Position numbers and translations under genes: made by a program. A stretch of DNA of 64,000 bases. It comes from Leptospira kobayashii (GTDB taxonomy: Bacteria; Spirochaetota; Leptospiria; Leptospirales; Leptospiraceae). Of the stretch, positions 20,093 through 28,475 are shown piece by piece. The stretch is from NCBI RefSeq assembly GCF_003114835.2, contig NZ_AP025028.1:2694001-2758000 (forward strand), read 5' to 3'. How positions within the stretch are numbered: position 1 is the stretch's first letter; the number at the start of each line of letters is the position of its first letter. Under the pieces are notes generated by a model. The model was not told where the DNA came from. It did no database searches and saw nothing but the letters and a program-made list of their open reading frames with translations.

Positions 20093-20968
20093 TTAAATCA
20101 CACCATCTTCTTCATCGTAAATAAGAAGTGGGCTTTCTAAAAATTGATTTGTTTCCGTATGATAACCGAATCTCCGAAAAGTCGCGTTTCCGTTTTTTTC
20201 CAGATCTATGATATGAAATCCGGAAATATGCTTCGAATCCGATAAACGGGTACTAGATGCCGAATTAATAATGTAAAACGGAGCTTTTTCCCCGGGCCTT
20301 TTGATCCAATTCGTATGAGTATGCCCGTGAAGATACAAAACGGGAGGTTTTTCTTTCAAAAGCGATGCAACTTCCTTTCGGTTTACCATCTTATGGCCGC
20401 TTGATTCCTCTTGGAATTTGGGATTCCAAAGAGGATGATGACAAACCAGTATATAAGGTTTGTTTACAATCGAATTTGTTTCGGAGATGATTTCAGGTTT
20501 TACAACTCCGTTTGCTTTTGCGACAGGGAGGGGTCGGTTGGAATCCCAGCCAACCAAAGTAAATCCACCTATTTCCTTTTTTCTCAAATAATTCGTTTTC
20601 GAAGCTTCTTCACCTAAAAACGGTAAAAATTCCTTTTCGAATAAGAGTACAGGTTGTACGGATTCGGTCTTGTAACGATCATGATTGCCGGGAATGATAA
20701 AAGTACGATCGTCTAAGATCGGTTTCAACCACTCTTTGGCTTGGGGAAACTCAGCAGGATGGGATACGTTTGTTAAATCTCCGGATATTACCAATGCATC
20801 GTATTCTAATTTTTTAATGGTTTGAATTAAAGTTTCGATCAAAAGAGGCGGATATTTTTTTTGCCTACGCGCGGCGTAATTCAAATATCCTATGATGGAT
20901 TTTCCTCTTAACGAGAAAAAAGGAATCTTAGTCGGAAAATGTAGATCCGAGATATGAACGATTTTCAT
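20093..20968 (-). CDS. Calcineurin-like metallophosphoesterase
   Basis: 291 residues with the full two-metal phosphoesterase signature: KIVHISDLHFPTK (D-x-H, residues 2-14), YDALVISGDLTN (GD), TFIIPGNHDRYK (GNHD), ILVCHHPLWNP (H) and VLYLHGHTHTNW (GHxH). It resembles CpdA-type and other class III cyclic-nucleotide or nucleotide phosphodiesterases, but the substrate cannot be read from the sequence. It is cytoplasmic, with no signal peptide. The start codon overlaps the stop of the upstream lipoyl gene (ATGA), so translation is coupled. Confidence 0.85.
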   Translation of the reverse strand: MKIVHISDLHFPTKIPFFSLRGKSIIGYLNYAARRQKKYPPLLIETLIQTIKKLEYDALVISGDLTNVSHPAEFPQAKEWLKPILDDRTFIIPGNHDRYKTESVQPVLLFEKEFLPFLGEEASKTNYLRKKEIGGFTLVGWDSNRPLPVAKANGVVKPEIISETNSIVNKPYILVCHHPLWNPKFQEESSGHKMVNRKEVASLLKEKPPVLYLHGHTHTNWIKRPGEKAPFYIINSASSTRLSDSKHISGFHIIDLEKNGNATFRRFGYHTETNQFLESPLLIYDEEDGVI

Positions 20969-21213
20969 TCTATAATTTCAAGAACTCCGAGTATTTCCCC
21001 TTTTTTCACTACAGAACCCGCCTTCACTCGAACTTCTTTCAAAAGCCCGGCATAAGGAGATTCAACGGGGAAGGCTGCTTTGTCCGTAACCAATTCAATC
21101 AACTCTTGTCCTTTGGAAACTTGATCACCCTGATTACATAACCATTGAATGAGTTCTATTTTTTCCGTATCACCTAAATCGGGAGTTTTAAGAAAAAAAT
21201 CTTTATCACTCAT
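20965..21213 (-). CDS. Stand-alone biotinyl/lipoyl-domain protein
   Basis: 82 residues making a single lipoyl/biotinyl domain: FFLKTPDLGDTEKIELIQWL, then GDQVSKGQELIELVTDKAAF with the modifiable Lys in the TDKA turn (E2-type consensus ETDKA), and VKAGSVVKKGEILGVLEI. This is the swinging-arm domain found in E2 subunits of 2-oxoacid dehydrogenases, but no catalytic or subunit-binding domain is attached. GAGAAGAGGG precedes the start. The overlap with the phosphoesterase is 4 bp. Which enzyme it serves is unknown; a biotin carrier is less likely because the biotin AMKM motif is absent. Confidence 0.8.
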   Translation of the reverse strand: MSDKDFFLKTPDLGDTEKIELIQWLCNQGDQVSKGQELIELVTDKAAFPVESPYAGLLKEVRVKAGSVVKKGEILGVLEIIE

Positions 21214-21282
21214 AAACCCTCTTCTCTAGGAAAACTGGTTTACAAATACCACTTTCCCTAGTTTTTTAACATAAAAGTTCTG

Positions 21283-22128
21283 ATGAGCCTTATGGGAAAC
21301 GAGAAAATCAAATATAAGGGTCAAGAAATCATAGAAAACCTTGATTCTATCTTAACAAGAGACCATTTTCATTTCGAATTAAAGGGTCTAACCAAATCAA
21401 CCAGAGATGTAGTAAACGAAGTAGTCCAAAGGATCTTAGATAAAATCGGGGCCAACCCTTTGACCTCTTTTCATTTATTCAGCGGACTAATGGAAGCGCT
21501 TCTAAATGCGGTAAAAGGTAACACTCGTTTTGTGATTTTCAAGGACGAGCTTTTATCAAAATTGCAATCATCCGGCCAAACTCCCGAACAGGAAGCAGAA
21601 GAATTATTGGATACGATTCTTGAAACGGAACCTTTACGCGATGCTATGCAACGTTACATTGTCCCGGACAAGATCAAAAAAAATGTTCAAAAGATTCTGA
21701 CTCTGCAGGATAAAAAAAGAACGAAAAAAATCAACCTGTCTCCGCAAGATCAGGAATTTCTGGAACTCGTTCGTGAAAAATCCAAAAAATACAATCTCAA
21801 GATTTCTATGAAAATTGAAATAAGGGAAACCGAACTTTATATCCGAATCAGGAATGATTCACCGATTATGGGAATGGATTTGTCCAGAATTCAAAAAAGC
21901 AGACAGTTGCATGCCGAGCTTGCCAAAGAAGGAAAATCCGCCGAGTTCTTTCGTCCCGACTTTTTAGATGAAAAAGAAAGTGCAGGATTCGGAATCGCGA
22001 TGGTGGATGAAGGTTTTTACAATTTGGGATTGGATCCGTTGGAATGTTTTAGCATCCAAACCAGTAAACATGCCACTTCCGTTTATTTGAGTTATCCGAT
22101 CGAAGCATTGCAAAAAATGGAGTTTTAA
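21283..22128 (+). CDS. HATPase-fold (histidine-kinase-like ATPase) protein of unknown role
   Basis: 281 residues, soluble. An N-box-like helix GLMEALLNAVKGN (about residues 65-78) and a late glycine motif AGFGIAMVDEGFYNLGL (about 243-259) are arranged as in GHKL ATPases, with ELYIRIRNDSPI standing where the G1 box (DxGxG) would be, without the glycines. The middle is a helical insertion (QTPEQEAEELLDTIL). It may be a regulatory ATP-binding protein or a degenerate kinase. The PabB-PabC gene begins three bases after its stop, with the Shine-Dalgarno inside its last codons, so the two are probably translationally coupled. Confidence 0.6.
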   Translation: MSLMGNEKIKYKGQEIIENLDSILTRDHFHFELKGLTKSTRDVVNEVVQRILDKIGANPLTSFHLFSGLMEALLNAVKGNTRFVIFKDELLSKLQSSGQTPEQEAEELLDTILETEPLRDAMQRYIVPDKIKKNVQKILTLQDKKRTKKINLSPQDQEFLELVREKSKKYNLKISMKIEIRETELYIRIRNDSPIMGMDLSRIQKSRQLHAELAKEGKSAEFFRPDFLDEKESAGFGIAMVDEGFYNLGLDPLECFSIQTSKHATSVYLSYPIEALQKMEF

Positions 22129-22130
22129 CT

Positions 22131-23993
22131 ACGAATAAATTACTCTCCTGGCAAGAGTTTCTAAACGAATACAGGAAGGAGGGGGGAGTTCTTTTTGAAG
22201 ACTGCCTCTCCTCTCCCGGATTTACAAACACGGATTGGTATCAAAATCCGGTTGCACAAATTCAAATTACTAATTCAAATCCCGATCCTGATTTTATACG
22301 TTCCGAGTTACTGAAAGCAACCCAAACAGCCGAAAATTATTCCAAAGAAAATCTATTTGTAACCGGTGCTTTGTTTTTTGAAGCCGGATATTTTTTAGAA
22401 CCGAGTTTACACCATTTAACAAAAGATATATCGAGTGGTGCGATTTTACTCTCTATTCAGGTTTTCGGTTCCAAAAAAAAGATTTCCTATCAAACTCCGA
22501 ATTTGCCTTTTTTAGGCACAGGAGGGATCGAAGAACTCTCACAACCCATTTCCAAAGAGACTTATCTTTCCCAAATCAAAAATGCACAAGATCATCTGCA
22601 AGAAGGAAACAGTTACGAGCTCAATATCAGTTTTGAAACAAACTTCAAACTGAATAGCGATCCTTTTTTATTCTTTCAAAAACTAAAAAGAAAACAGAAA
22701 ACAAAATATTCCGTATACTTTCCGCTAGGTGAAGATATCATACTAAGCCTTTCTCCAGAATTGTTTTGGTCAGTCAGTCGCGGCAAAATCACAACAAAGC
22801 CGATGAAAGGCACTGCCAAACGGGGAATCAGCTATGAAGAAGATCTGAATCTTAGAAATCAATTGCAAACCTCTGAAAAAGAAAGAGCGGAAAACGTGAT
22901 GATTACCGATCTCTTTCGAAATGATCTGGGAAAAATCTCAAAAATAGGAACCGTAGAAGTACCTTCTCTATTTGAAACGGAAGCACTTGATTCGGTATGG
23001 CAAATGACTTCCGAAATAGAATCGGAACTACTTCCCGAAATTTCCTTTTCCGAAATGATAACAACCCTCTTTCCGTCGGGTTCCGTAAGCGGAGCACCTA
23101 AAATACGTTCGCTGGAAATCATCAAAGATATAGAAAAAAGGGAAAGAGGGATTTATACCGGTTCCTTGTTTAGTTTGGAAAATACGGAAGGCAATTTGGA
23201 ATCACTTGCGAATGTGTCAATCCGAACGGTGCAATTAAAAAAAGAACAAAATGGATATAACGGTAGTTACTCTATTGGAAGTGGGATCACTGTGCTGTCT
23301 GACCCGGAAACCGAATACGAAGAGTGCCAATCCAAATTATCCTTTTTGACAAAGGAAAGTATTCCCGATTTTGAAATTCTGGAAACGATTAGATTTTTCA
23401 ACGGAAGATTTCGGTTTTTGAATTTGCATTTGAATCGAATGGCACGGTCTGCATCCCGTTTCGGATATCCGTTTGATCCTGTAAAGGCGCGGGAATCCTT
23501 GGACTCATTGTCTCATGTCGCTTCGGGACTTTTGCGGGTGAGACTCCTTTTGAATGCGAAAGGAGAATTTAAAGCTGAAACTTATGCTTATACTAGAACG
23601 GATAAGAGAAGGAAAATCAGTTTAACCTGGGCAACAAAGAAAATTCCAAGTTCCGATCCGTTTTTTTATCACAAAACAACGATTAGGGATTTTTATTCGG
23701 AATCGCTTAAGGAAGCGCAGGAATTCGGATGTGAAGATGCGATTCTATTAGCAGAAGACGGAACTGTATCGGAAACATGTGTAAGAAATCTATTTTTCCG
23801 GAAAGAAAATCAGTGGTTTACCCCGACACTTCGATCGGGGGGACTTGCCGGAACTCTTAGGGAAAAATTGATTTCCAAAGGTTGGGTGAAAGAAACCGAT
23901 TGTTTTCCGAACGACCTGATTAACTCCGATTATGTGCTCGCAGGAAACTCACTCAGAGGACTGGAACGGGTAAAAATCAGGCCTTGGGAATGA
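22131..23993 (+). CDS. pabBC: Fused aminodeoxychorismate synthase component I - aminodeoxychorismate lyase (PabB-PabC)
   Basis: About 620 residues. The PabB part has the chorismate-binding core QEGNSYELNISFET, LSPELFWSV, KPMKGTAKRG, ENVMITDLFRNDLGKI and FPSGSVSGAPKIRSLEII, ending in SIGSGITVLSDPETEYEEC. The PabC part (from about residue 410) is a class-IV PLP fold with LLRVRLLLN, SETCVRNLFF and RSGGLAGTLREKL. Together they make p-aminobenzoate from chorismate for folate synthesis. Protein-like sequence (NKLLSWQEFLNEYR) begins at 22131, where GGAG lies 8 bases before an ACG triplet. No ATG, GTG or TTG occurs in frame until TTG 22371, which would cut into the domain. I therefore place the start at ACG 22131. 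Confidence 0.88.
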   Translation, partial: TNKLLSWQEFLNEYRKEGGVLFEDCLSSPGFTNTDWYQNPVAQIQITNSNPDPDFIRSELLKATQTAENYSKENLFVTGALFFEAGYFLEPSLHHLTKDISSGAILLSIQVFGSKKKISYQTPNLPFLGTGGIEELSQPISKETYLSQIKNAQDHLQEGNSYELNISFETNFKLNSDPFLFFQKLKRKQKTKYSVYFPLGEDIILSLSPELFWSVSRGKITTKPMKGTAKRGISYEEDLNLRNQLQTSEKERAENVMITDLFRNDLGKISKIGTVEVPSLFETEALDSVWQMTSEIESELLPEISFSEMITTLFPSGSVSGAPKIRSLEIIKDIEKRERGIYTGSLFSLENTEGNLESLANVSIRTVQLKKEQNGYNGSYSIGSGITVLSDPETEYEECQSKLSFLTKESIPDFEILETIRFFNGRFRFLNLHLNRMARSASRFGYPFDPVKARESLDSLSHVASGLLRVRLLLNAKGEFKAETYAYTRTDKRRKISLTWATKKIPSSDPFFYHKTTIRDFYSESLKEAQEFGCEDAILLAEDGTVSETCVRNLFFRKENQWFTPTLRSGGLAGTLREKLISKGWVKETDCFPNDLINSDYVLAGNSLRGLERVKIRPWE

Positions 23994-24025
23994 TTCGAAC
24001 GAATTGAATAAAGATGTAAGCAGAT

Positions 24026-25456
24026 TTATAAAATATATCTGCTCAGATCTTTGTCTTCGATGATTCCTTTCAGAATGGACTCTACAAAATTCCGGTTCAC
24101 TTCGATTTTCTTTTTATCTTCCGCAAGGTCGGGTGCTTCAAAACTGGTTTCTTCGAGTAACTTTTCCATGATCGTATTCAGTCGACGAGCACCGATGTTT
24201 TCGTTTTTTTCATTCATTTCAAAAGCAAGATTCGCAATTTCATGGATTCCATCTTCGGTAAAAGACAATTGAACTCCTTCCGTTGCAAGTAAGGCTTCGT
24301 ATTGTTTGGTGAGAGAAGACTTCGGAGTAGAAAGAATTTTTACAAAATCCTCTCTGGACAAAGTATCCAACTCAACACGAATCGGAAAACGTCCCTGTAA
24401 CTCAGGAATCAAATCGGATGGTTTGGACATATGAAATGCCCCGGCAGCGATAAACAAAATATGATCCGTTCTCAATGGACCGATTTTTGTAGATACTGTA
24501 GATCCTTCCACGATAGGAAGTAGATCCCTTTGCACTCCTTCTCTGGATACATCAGCTCCTTGTCTTCCTTCCCTTCCTGCGATCTTGTCGATTTCATCCA
24601 AAAAGATAATTCCCATTTCTTCGGCGCGACGCACTGCTTCCGATTGCATCTTTTCCGAATCGATTAATTTTTCGGCTTCGGATTCGCTGACCAGTTTTTT
24701 TGCCTCGGAGATCTTGATCTTTCTTTTGCCTTGTTTTTTAGGCATCAGATCACCTAAGATATTTTGAAGCTGATTGTCCATTTCCTCCATATTTCCGGCA
24801 CCAAATACCTGTAACATGGGAATGCCTGCAGGTGCAGAAGGCTTTGGAATATCGATTTCGATTTCCTGGTCATCCAGTTTTCCTGCCCGGAGTTTTTCTC
24901 TGAACTTTTCGCGAGAAAGTTTGTAACTTGCGAAACGTTCTTTTTCTTCCAAGGTGAGTTCCTCTTCTTTTTTATAAAAAATAGGAGGAAGAATGATATC
25001 CAGAATGGTTTCTTCCGCTTTTTCGAATGCTTTCTCTTTCACCCTGTCTCTAAATTCATTTTTAACCAGGTTGAGAGAGATTGTCGCCAGGTCACGAATC
25101 ATGGATTCCACATCTCTACCAACGTAACCGACTTCCGTATATTTGGTAGCTTCGATTTTCAAAAAAGGTGCGCCACATAACTTCGATAAACGGCGAGCTA
25201 TTTCGGTTTTTCCGACTCCTGTCGGTCCGATCATAATGATATTTTTAGGATAAACTTCTTCTCTTAATTCTTCCGGAAGTTTTCTGCGTCGGGACCGATT
25301 GCGAAGCGCGACAGCAACCGCTCTTTTTGCTTTCGACTGCCCTACAATGTATTCATCCAAACGAGTAACAATTTCTTTAGGTGTTAAATCAAAATTAAAA
25401 CTTTCCTCTTCAGGATTAGGAACAACTTCCGCTAAAATTTCTTTCGGTTCCATCAT
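24026..25456 (-). CDS. hslU: ATP-dependent protease ATPase subunit HslU
   Basis: 476 residues. The N-terminus has [20 protein letters not shown]. Walker A is [14 protein letters not shown], followed by the pore-loop region ([15 protein letters not shown]). Then come the HslU-specific intermediate (I) domain and Walker [13 protein letters not shown]. The second AAA part has [11 protein letters not shown] and [16 protein letters not shown]. The last residues (LSRYIL) insert into HslV to activate it. It forms a hexameric unfoldase on the HslV dodecamer in the cytoplasm. The start is 4 bp after the hslV stop. Confidence 0.97.
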   Translation of the reverse strand: MMEPKEILAEVVPNPEEESFNFDLTPKEIVTRLDEYIVGQSKAKRAVAVALRNRSRRRKLPEELREEVYPKNIIMIGPTGVGKTEIARRLSKLCGAPFLKIEATKYTEVGYVGRDVESMIRDLATISLNLVKNEFRDRVKEKAFEKAEETILDIILPPIFYKKEEELTLEEKERFASYKLSREKFREKLRAGKLDDQEIEIDIPKPSAPAGIPMLQVFGAGNMEEMDNQLQNILGDLMPKKQGKRKIKISEAKKLVSESEAEKLIDSEKMQSEAVRRAEEMGIIFLDEIDKIAGREGRQGADVSREGVQRDLLPIVEGSTVSTKIGPLRTDHILFIAAGAFHMSKPSDLIPELQGRFPIRVELDTLSREDFVKILSTPKSSLTKQYEALLATEGVQLSFTEDGIHEIANLAFEMNEKNENIGARRLNTIMEKLLEETSFEAPDLAEDKKKIEVNRNFVESILKGIIEDKDLSRYIL

Positions 25457-25460
25457 TCTC

Positions 25461-25994
25461 CTATAACTCTTCGAGCACCAAATTATGGTTAGTATAAATG
25501 CAAATATCTGCAGTGATCTTCATTGCTTTTTGGATGATTTCCGACGGGCTAAAAGAAGTGTTTTCGGATAATGCGCGTGCGGCGGACAGTGCGTAATTTC
25601 CACCCGAACCGATAGCAAGAACTCCGTCATCGGGAGAAATCACATCTCCTGTTCCTGAAATCAAAAAGGATTCGGTGGCATCGCATACGATCAACAAAGC
25701 TTCCAAGCGGCGAAGCATTCGATCCATTCTCCATTCCCGGGCGAGCTCCACCGCTGCACGGGAAACAGATCCGCCATGTTCTCCTAGTTTTTTTTCAAAT
25801 AACTCGAATAAAGTGAACGCATCTGCCGCAGATCCCGCAAATCCTGCGAGCACTTTTCCACCATGCAATCTCCGCACTTTACGTGCAGTGTGTTTCATCA
25901 CGGTTTGGCCCATTGAAACCTGGCCGTCTCCGCCCATGGCTACTTTTCCGTCCTTTCGGACACTCAATATCGTGGTCGCATGTATGGCTTCCAT
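25461..25994 (-). CDS. hslV: ATP-dependent protease proteolytic subunit HslV
   Basis: 177 residues. The catalytic Thr lies in [18 protein letters not shown] is removed or processed to expose the N-terminal Thr. Downstream conserved parts are [38 protein letters not shown] and [18 protein letters not shown]. This is a bacterial proteasome-like peptidase that works with HslU. The order xer - anti-sigma - DUF167 - hslV - hslU partly recalls the xerC-hslV-hslU order of Bacillus. Confidence 0.97.
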   Translation of the reverse strand: MEAIHATTILSVRKDGKVAMGGDGQVSMGQTVMKHTARKVRRLHGGKVLAGFAGSAADAFTLFELFEKKLGEHGGSVSRAAVELAREWRMDRMLRRLEALLIVCDATESFLISGTGDVISPDDGVLAIGSGGNYALSAARALSENTSFSPSEIIQKAMKITADICIYTNHNLVLEEL

Positions 25995-26052
25995 ATAAGG
26001 ATATAATCTTTAAGTGACGAAGATTGTCGAGGAAAATGGATCCGGATTCTTT

Positions 26053-26274
26053 CTAGATATCTACGAGAATTTTCTTTTTCTTTCCCGTCCCCCCTTGGAG
26101 GATTTGCACCTTTGAGGGAGAAGTATCCAGTTCCTCTGCGATCCTTCGAATCAACTCCTCGTTGGCTTTGCCTTCTACCGGCAGAGATTTGATGCGAACA
26201 ACCCATTCCGTTTCGGTGAGTTTTTCAATTCCCGGTTTTTTGGAATTCGGTTTGGCGTGAATGATTAGGATCAT
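26053..26274 (-). CDS. DUF167 (YggU-type) small protein
   Basis: 73 residues from ATG 26274 (MILIIHAKPNSKKPG). The core signature WVVRIKSLPVEGKANEELI, followed by VQILQGGTGKKKKI, defines the DUF167 fold. Function is unknown across the family. The frame stays open upstream to 26400, but that extension is encoded by a dispersed DNA repeat and I exclude it. It lies between the anti-sigma-type gene and hslV. Confidence 0.85.
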   Translation of the reverse strand: MILIIHAKPNSKKPGIEKLTETEWVVRIKSLPVEGKANEELIRRIAEELDTSPSKVQILQGGTGKKKKILVDI

Positions 26275-26300
26275 GGTTAGTCGGTCGGGAAGGTTGAGCA

Positions 26301-26390
26301 GGAATCGAAGGTATACTATCCCCGCCCTATTGAGACTGGGTGGGGAAAACCACCCGCCGCCCAATGATTTCCCTTTACCATTGTTTGGGG
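26301..26390 (-). repeat. Dispersed palindromic repeat, copy A
   Basis: Read on the minus strand it shares with copy B (37815-37905) a TGGTAAAGG block, CATTGGGCGGCGGGTGGTT, CCCCACCCA, an ATAGGGCGGGGATAG block and TATACCTTCGAT, in the same order and spacing. The GGGTGG/CCACCC core can form a hairpin. It fills the 170-bp gap between the anti-sigma-type gene and DUF167 and contains no gene. Confidence 0.85.
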
Positions 26391-26446
26391 CAAAAGACAA
26401 ATCCTTTCCCGAATTTGAATAATTTTTAGAAAATAAGTTCGCCTTT

Positions 26447-26884
26447 TTACTTCTTTTTGATCAAAACGATTTGATTTCCGACTTCGAAGGACTCGTCCAG
26501 AAAATAATAATCCGTAAGTTGTTTGATCAGAAACAATCCGATTCCGGATTCCCGATAGTCGCTTAGATCCGAACTTTTCAAATCTCTGGATTTTGTTTTG
26601 ATTCCGTAGTCCCGGATTTTTACCTGAACCTTTTCCCTTTCGAACAAAAAATCTATAAAAATCGGTTTGTCCGTATGACCGGCGTACGCGTGTTTAATGA
26701 CATTACTGATGGCTTCACCTAGAATCAGTTTTAAATCCACCGCTTCATAAAGAGTGAAACCATGATCCAAGGCTAGGTTAAAAAAATAATTGCGGGTATA
26801 GGAAATGTATCGGGGATGAGAAGGTATTTGTAAGCGGACTAGTTTTCCATAGTCCGCCTTTTTAGGAGAATTGGAAGCCATCAA
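26447..26884 (-). CDS. RsbW-like anti-sigma factor / serine kinase (HATPase_c_2)
   Basis: 145 residues. The GHKL ATPase pattern is clear: LKLILGEAISNVIKHAYAGH (N-box, about residues 50-69), VQVKIRDYGIK (G1) and ESGIGLFLIKQLTDYY (G2). This matches partner-switching kinases that bind sigma factors and phosphorylate STAS anti-anti-sigma proteins. Neither partner is adjacent. The start codon overlaps the stop of the upstream Xer gene (ATGA), so it is translationally coupled. A SpoIIE phosphatase that could oppose it is about 9 kb away (15840-17768). Confidence 0.85.
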   Translation of the reverse strand: MMASNSPKKADYGKLVRLQIPSHPRYISYTRNYFFNLALDHGFTLYEAVDLKLILGEAISNVIKHAYAGHTDKPIFIDFLFEREKVQVKIRDYGIKTKSRDLKSSDLSDYRESGIGLFLIKQLTDYYFLDESFEVGNQIVLIKKK

Positions 26885-27789
26885 CCACGCGGATGAAACT
26901 TCTTATGGACTTCCTTAAGAGTTTTATTCGCCATATGAGTATAAATCTGAGTTGTAGAAATATCAATATGACCAAGAAGCTCTTGTACAGATTTCAAATC
27001 TGCATGGTTTTCCAAAAGATGAGTTGCAAAAGAATGTCTGAGAGTATGCGGAGTGACTTTCTTTTTGATCTTTGTTCTTTTGATATAATGATTCAAAAGT
27101 CTCCAAACCGACTTACGGTTGATATATGATCCTTTTTTGGAAACAAATACGAATTCGCAAACCCGTTTTTTTAAGATTTCAGGGCGGCTTTCCTGCAGAT
27201 ACTTTTTCAGGATCTCCAAAGATTTTTCACCAAAAGGAACAAGCCTTTGCCTTCCGCCTTTGCCTTCCACAGTGATCGCCATATTGTCCATATCGACATC
27301 GCCTATGCGAAGGTTACACGCTTCCGAAATACGAAGCCCGGAAGAGTATAAAAGTTCAAAAATGCATTTGTCTCTCAATTCATAAAGATTGTCTTCTTTT
27401 ATGTTTCTGAAAAGTTCATCAATCTCTGATTGAGTCAGATAATCAGGAATGGTTCTCGCCACTTCCGGAGTTTCGATTTTCTCCGTCGGGTTCGAATCCA
27501 GTCGTTTTTCATCACGAAGGTATTTATAAAACTGCCTGATAGCAACCACTTCACGTGCCAAGGTTTTAGCAGAGATTTTACGTTCTCTCTCTTCTTCCAA
27601 AAAGCGCATAATATCGTTGGCTTTTACTTCTAGAAAATTGATATGTTGTTTTTCCAGAAAGATCGCAAATTTATTGAGATCATAACCGTAGGAATAGATC
27701 GAATTATCGCTTAACCCTTTTTCAACGGAAAGGTATTCTTGGAATGTTTGCAATAGCTGATTTTGAGAACTTGGCAATTTGGAACCCAT
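26881..27789 (-). CDS. xerD: Tyrosine recombinase of the XerC/XerD family
   Basis: 302 residues. The N-terminal SAM-like core-binding domain is residues 10-95 (SVEKGLSDNSIYSYGYDLNK). The catalytic residues are Arg in LLYSSGLRISEAC, Lys in VEGKGGRQRLVP, HxxR in TPHTLRHSFATHLL, His in LLGHIDISTTQ and the nucleophile Tyr in IYTHMANKTL. This is the set and length of Xer recombinases that resolve chromosome dimers at dif. Whether it is XerC or XerD cannot be settled from one gene, so the symbol is tentative. The ATG has GAGAGTCACA before it. Confidence 0.9.
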   Translation of the reverse strand: MGSKLPSSQNQLLQTFQEYLSVEKGLSDNSIYSYGYDLNKFAIFLEKQHINFLEVKANDIMRFLEEERERKISAKTLAREVVAIRQFYKYLRDEKRLDSNPTEKIETPEVARTIPDYLTQSEIDELFRNIKEDNLYELRDKCIFELLYSSGLRISEACNLRIGDVDMDNMAITVEGKGGRQRLVPFGEKSLEILKKYLQESRPEILKKRVCEFVFVSKKGSYINRKSVWRLLNHYIKRTKIKKKVTPHTLRHSFATHLLENHADLKSVQELLGHIDISTTQIYTHMANKTLKEVHKKFHPRG

Positions 27790-27901
27790 TGTGACTCTCT
27801 TAAGTTACTTAAAGGGTCGGACAAAAATGCTAAAGAGACTTATTATTTTTTTTGCCACATTAGCTACTTACGAGAAAAAAGGAGAAAGGGTCATCGTTTT
27901 T

Positions 27902-28411
27902 ATGAAATTTTTCCAAATTGCACTTATCGCTTTGTTAGTTGCCTCCTGCGGAGGAAAGGAAAAGGCCCTATTCCAAGAAGGCAAATCCTGGGAAGCTCAG
28001 GGAGAAAAGACAAAAGCGCTTTATTTTTACGAACAATCTCTCCGGGAAAATCCGGATTACGAACCTGTCCTCAAAAGAATGGGACTGCTCCTCGCCGAGT
28101 CCCCCCGGTCGGTCGCCACATCCCTATTCTATTTGGAAAAATATTACAAAACCCACAAAGACGACCCTGAAATCCAAAGGGAACTATTCCGCTTACTTCT
28201 CACGACGGGCTATGAAAAGGAAGCCTTACAGATCCTGGAAGAAATGCGCTTTGAAGGAAAAAAGGAAATCGTGGATTTTTTTGAATCCACCTACCTTTGT
28301 TTGACAAGAAACTACAAACAAAAAGATTATCTTAAGCTCCTGGAGATAAGCCCCCTTTCCGGGGATCCTTATTACGCTCCCTGGGTGCGGGCCTGCGAGG
28401 CCAAAATCTGA
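27902..28411 (+). CDS. Lipoprotein with TPR-like repeats
   Basis: 169 residues from ATG 27902 (MKFFQIALIALLVASC). The lipobox ends at Cys16 followed by GGKEK, a typical leptospiral lipoprotein signal. The mature protein is a helical repeat region (ALYFYEQSLRENPDYEPVLK, then SLFYLEKYYKTHKDDPEIQ) with TPR-type spacing. It is probably anchored in the inner or outer membrane facing the periplasm. The frame is open back to 27779 but without a signal. It precedes trxB on the same strand by 64 bp. No specific function is recognised. Confidence 0.75.
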   Translation: MKFFQIALIALLVASCGGKEKALFQEGKSWEAQGEKTKALYFYEQSLRENPDYEPVLKRMGLLLAESPRSVATSLFYLEKYYKTHKDDPEIQRELFRLLLTTGYEKEALQILEEMRFEGKKEIVDFFESTYLCLTRNYKQKDYLKLLEISPLSGDPYYAPWVRACEAKI

Positions 28412-28475
28412 GATTTTTTTACGATTTACGGTTTAAGCGTCTAAGAATTAGAATCATTTTAAATTGGAGAACAAC

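Noticed and set aside
22112..22131. Programmed -1 frameshift on the AAAAAA run fusing the HATPase protein to PabB
   Set aside because: No proper slippery heptamer in the right frame and no obvious downstream structure. An unusual start with a well-spaced Shine-Dalgarno is simpler. I kept it only as an alternative.
26275..26400. N-terminal extension of the DUF167 protein
   Set aside because: The extension is encoded by the dispersed repeat, and DUF167 proteins begin at the MILIIHAKP position.
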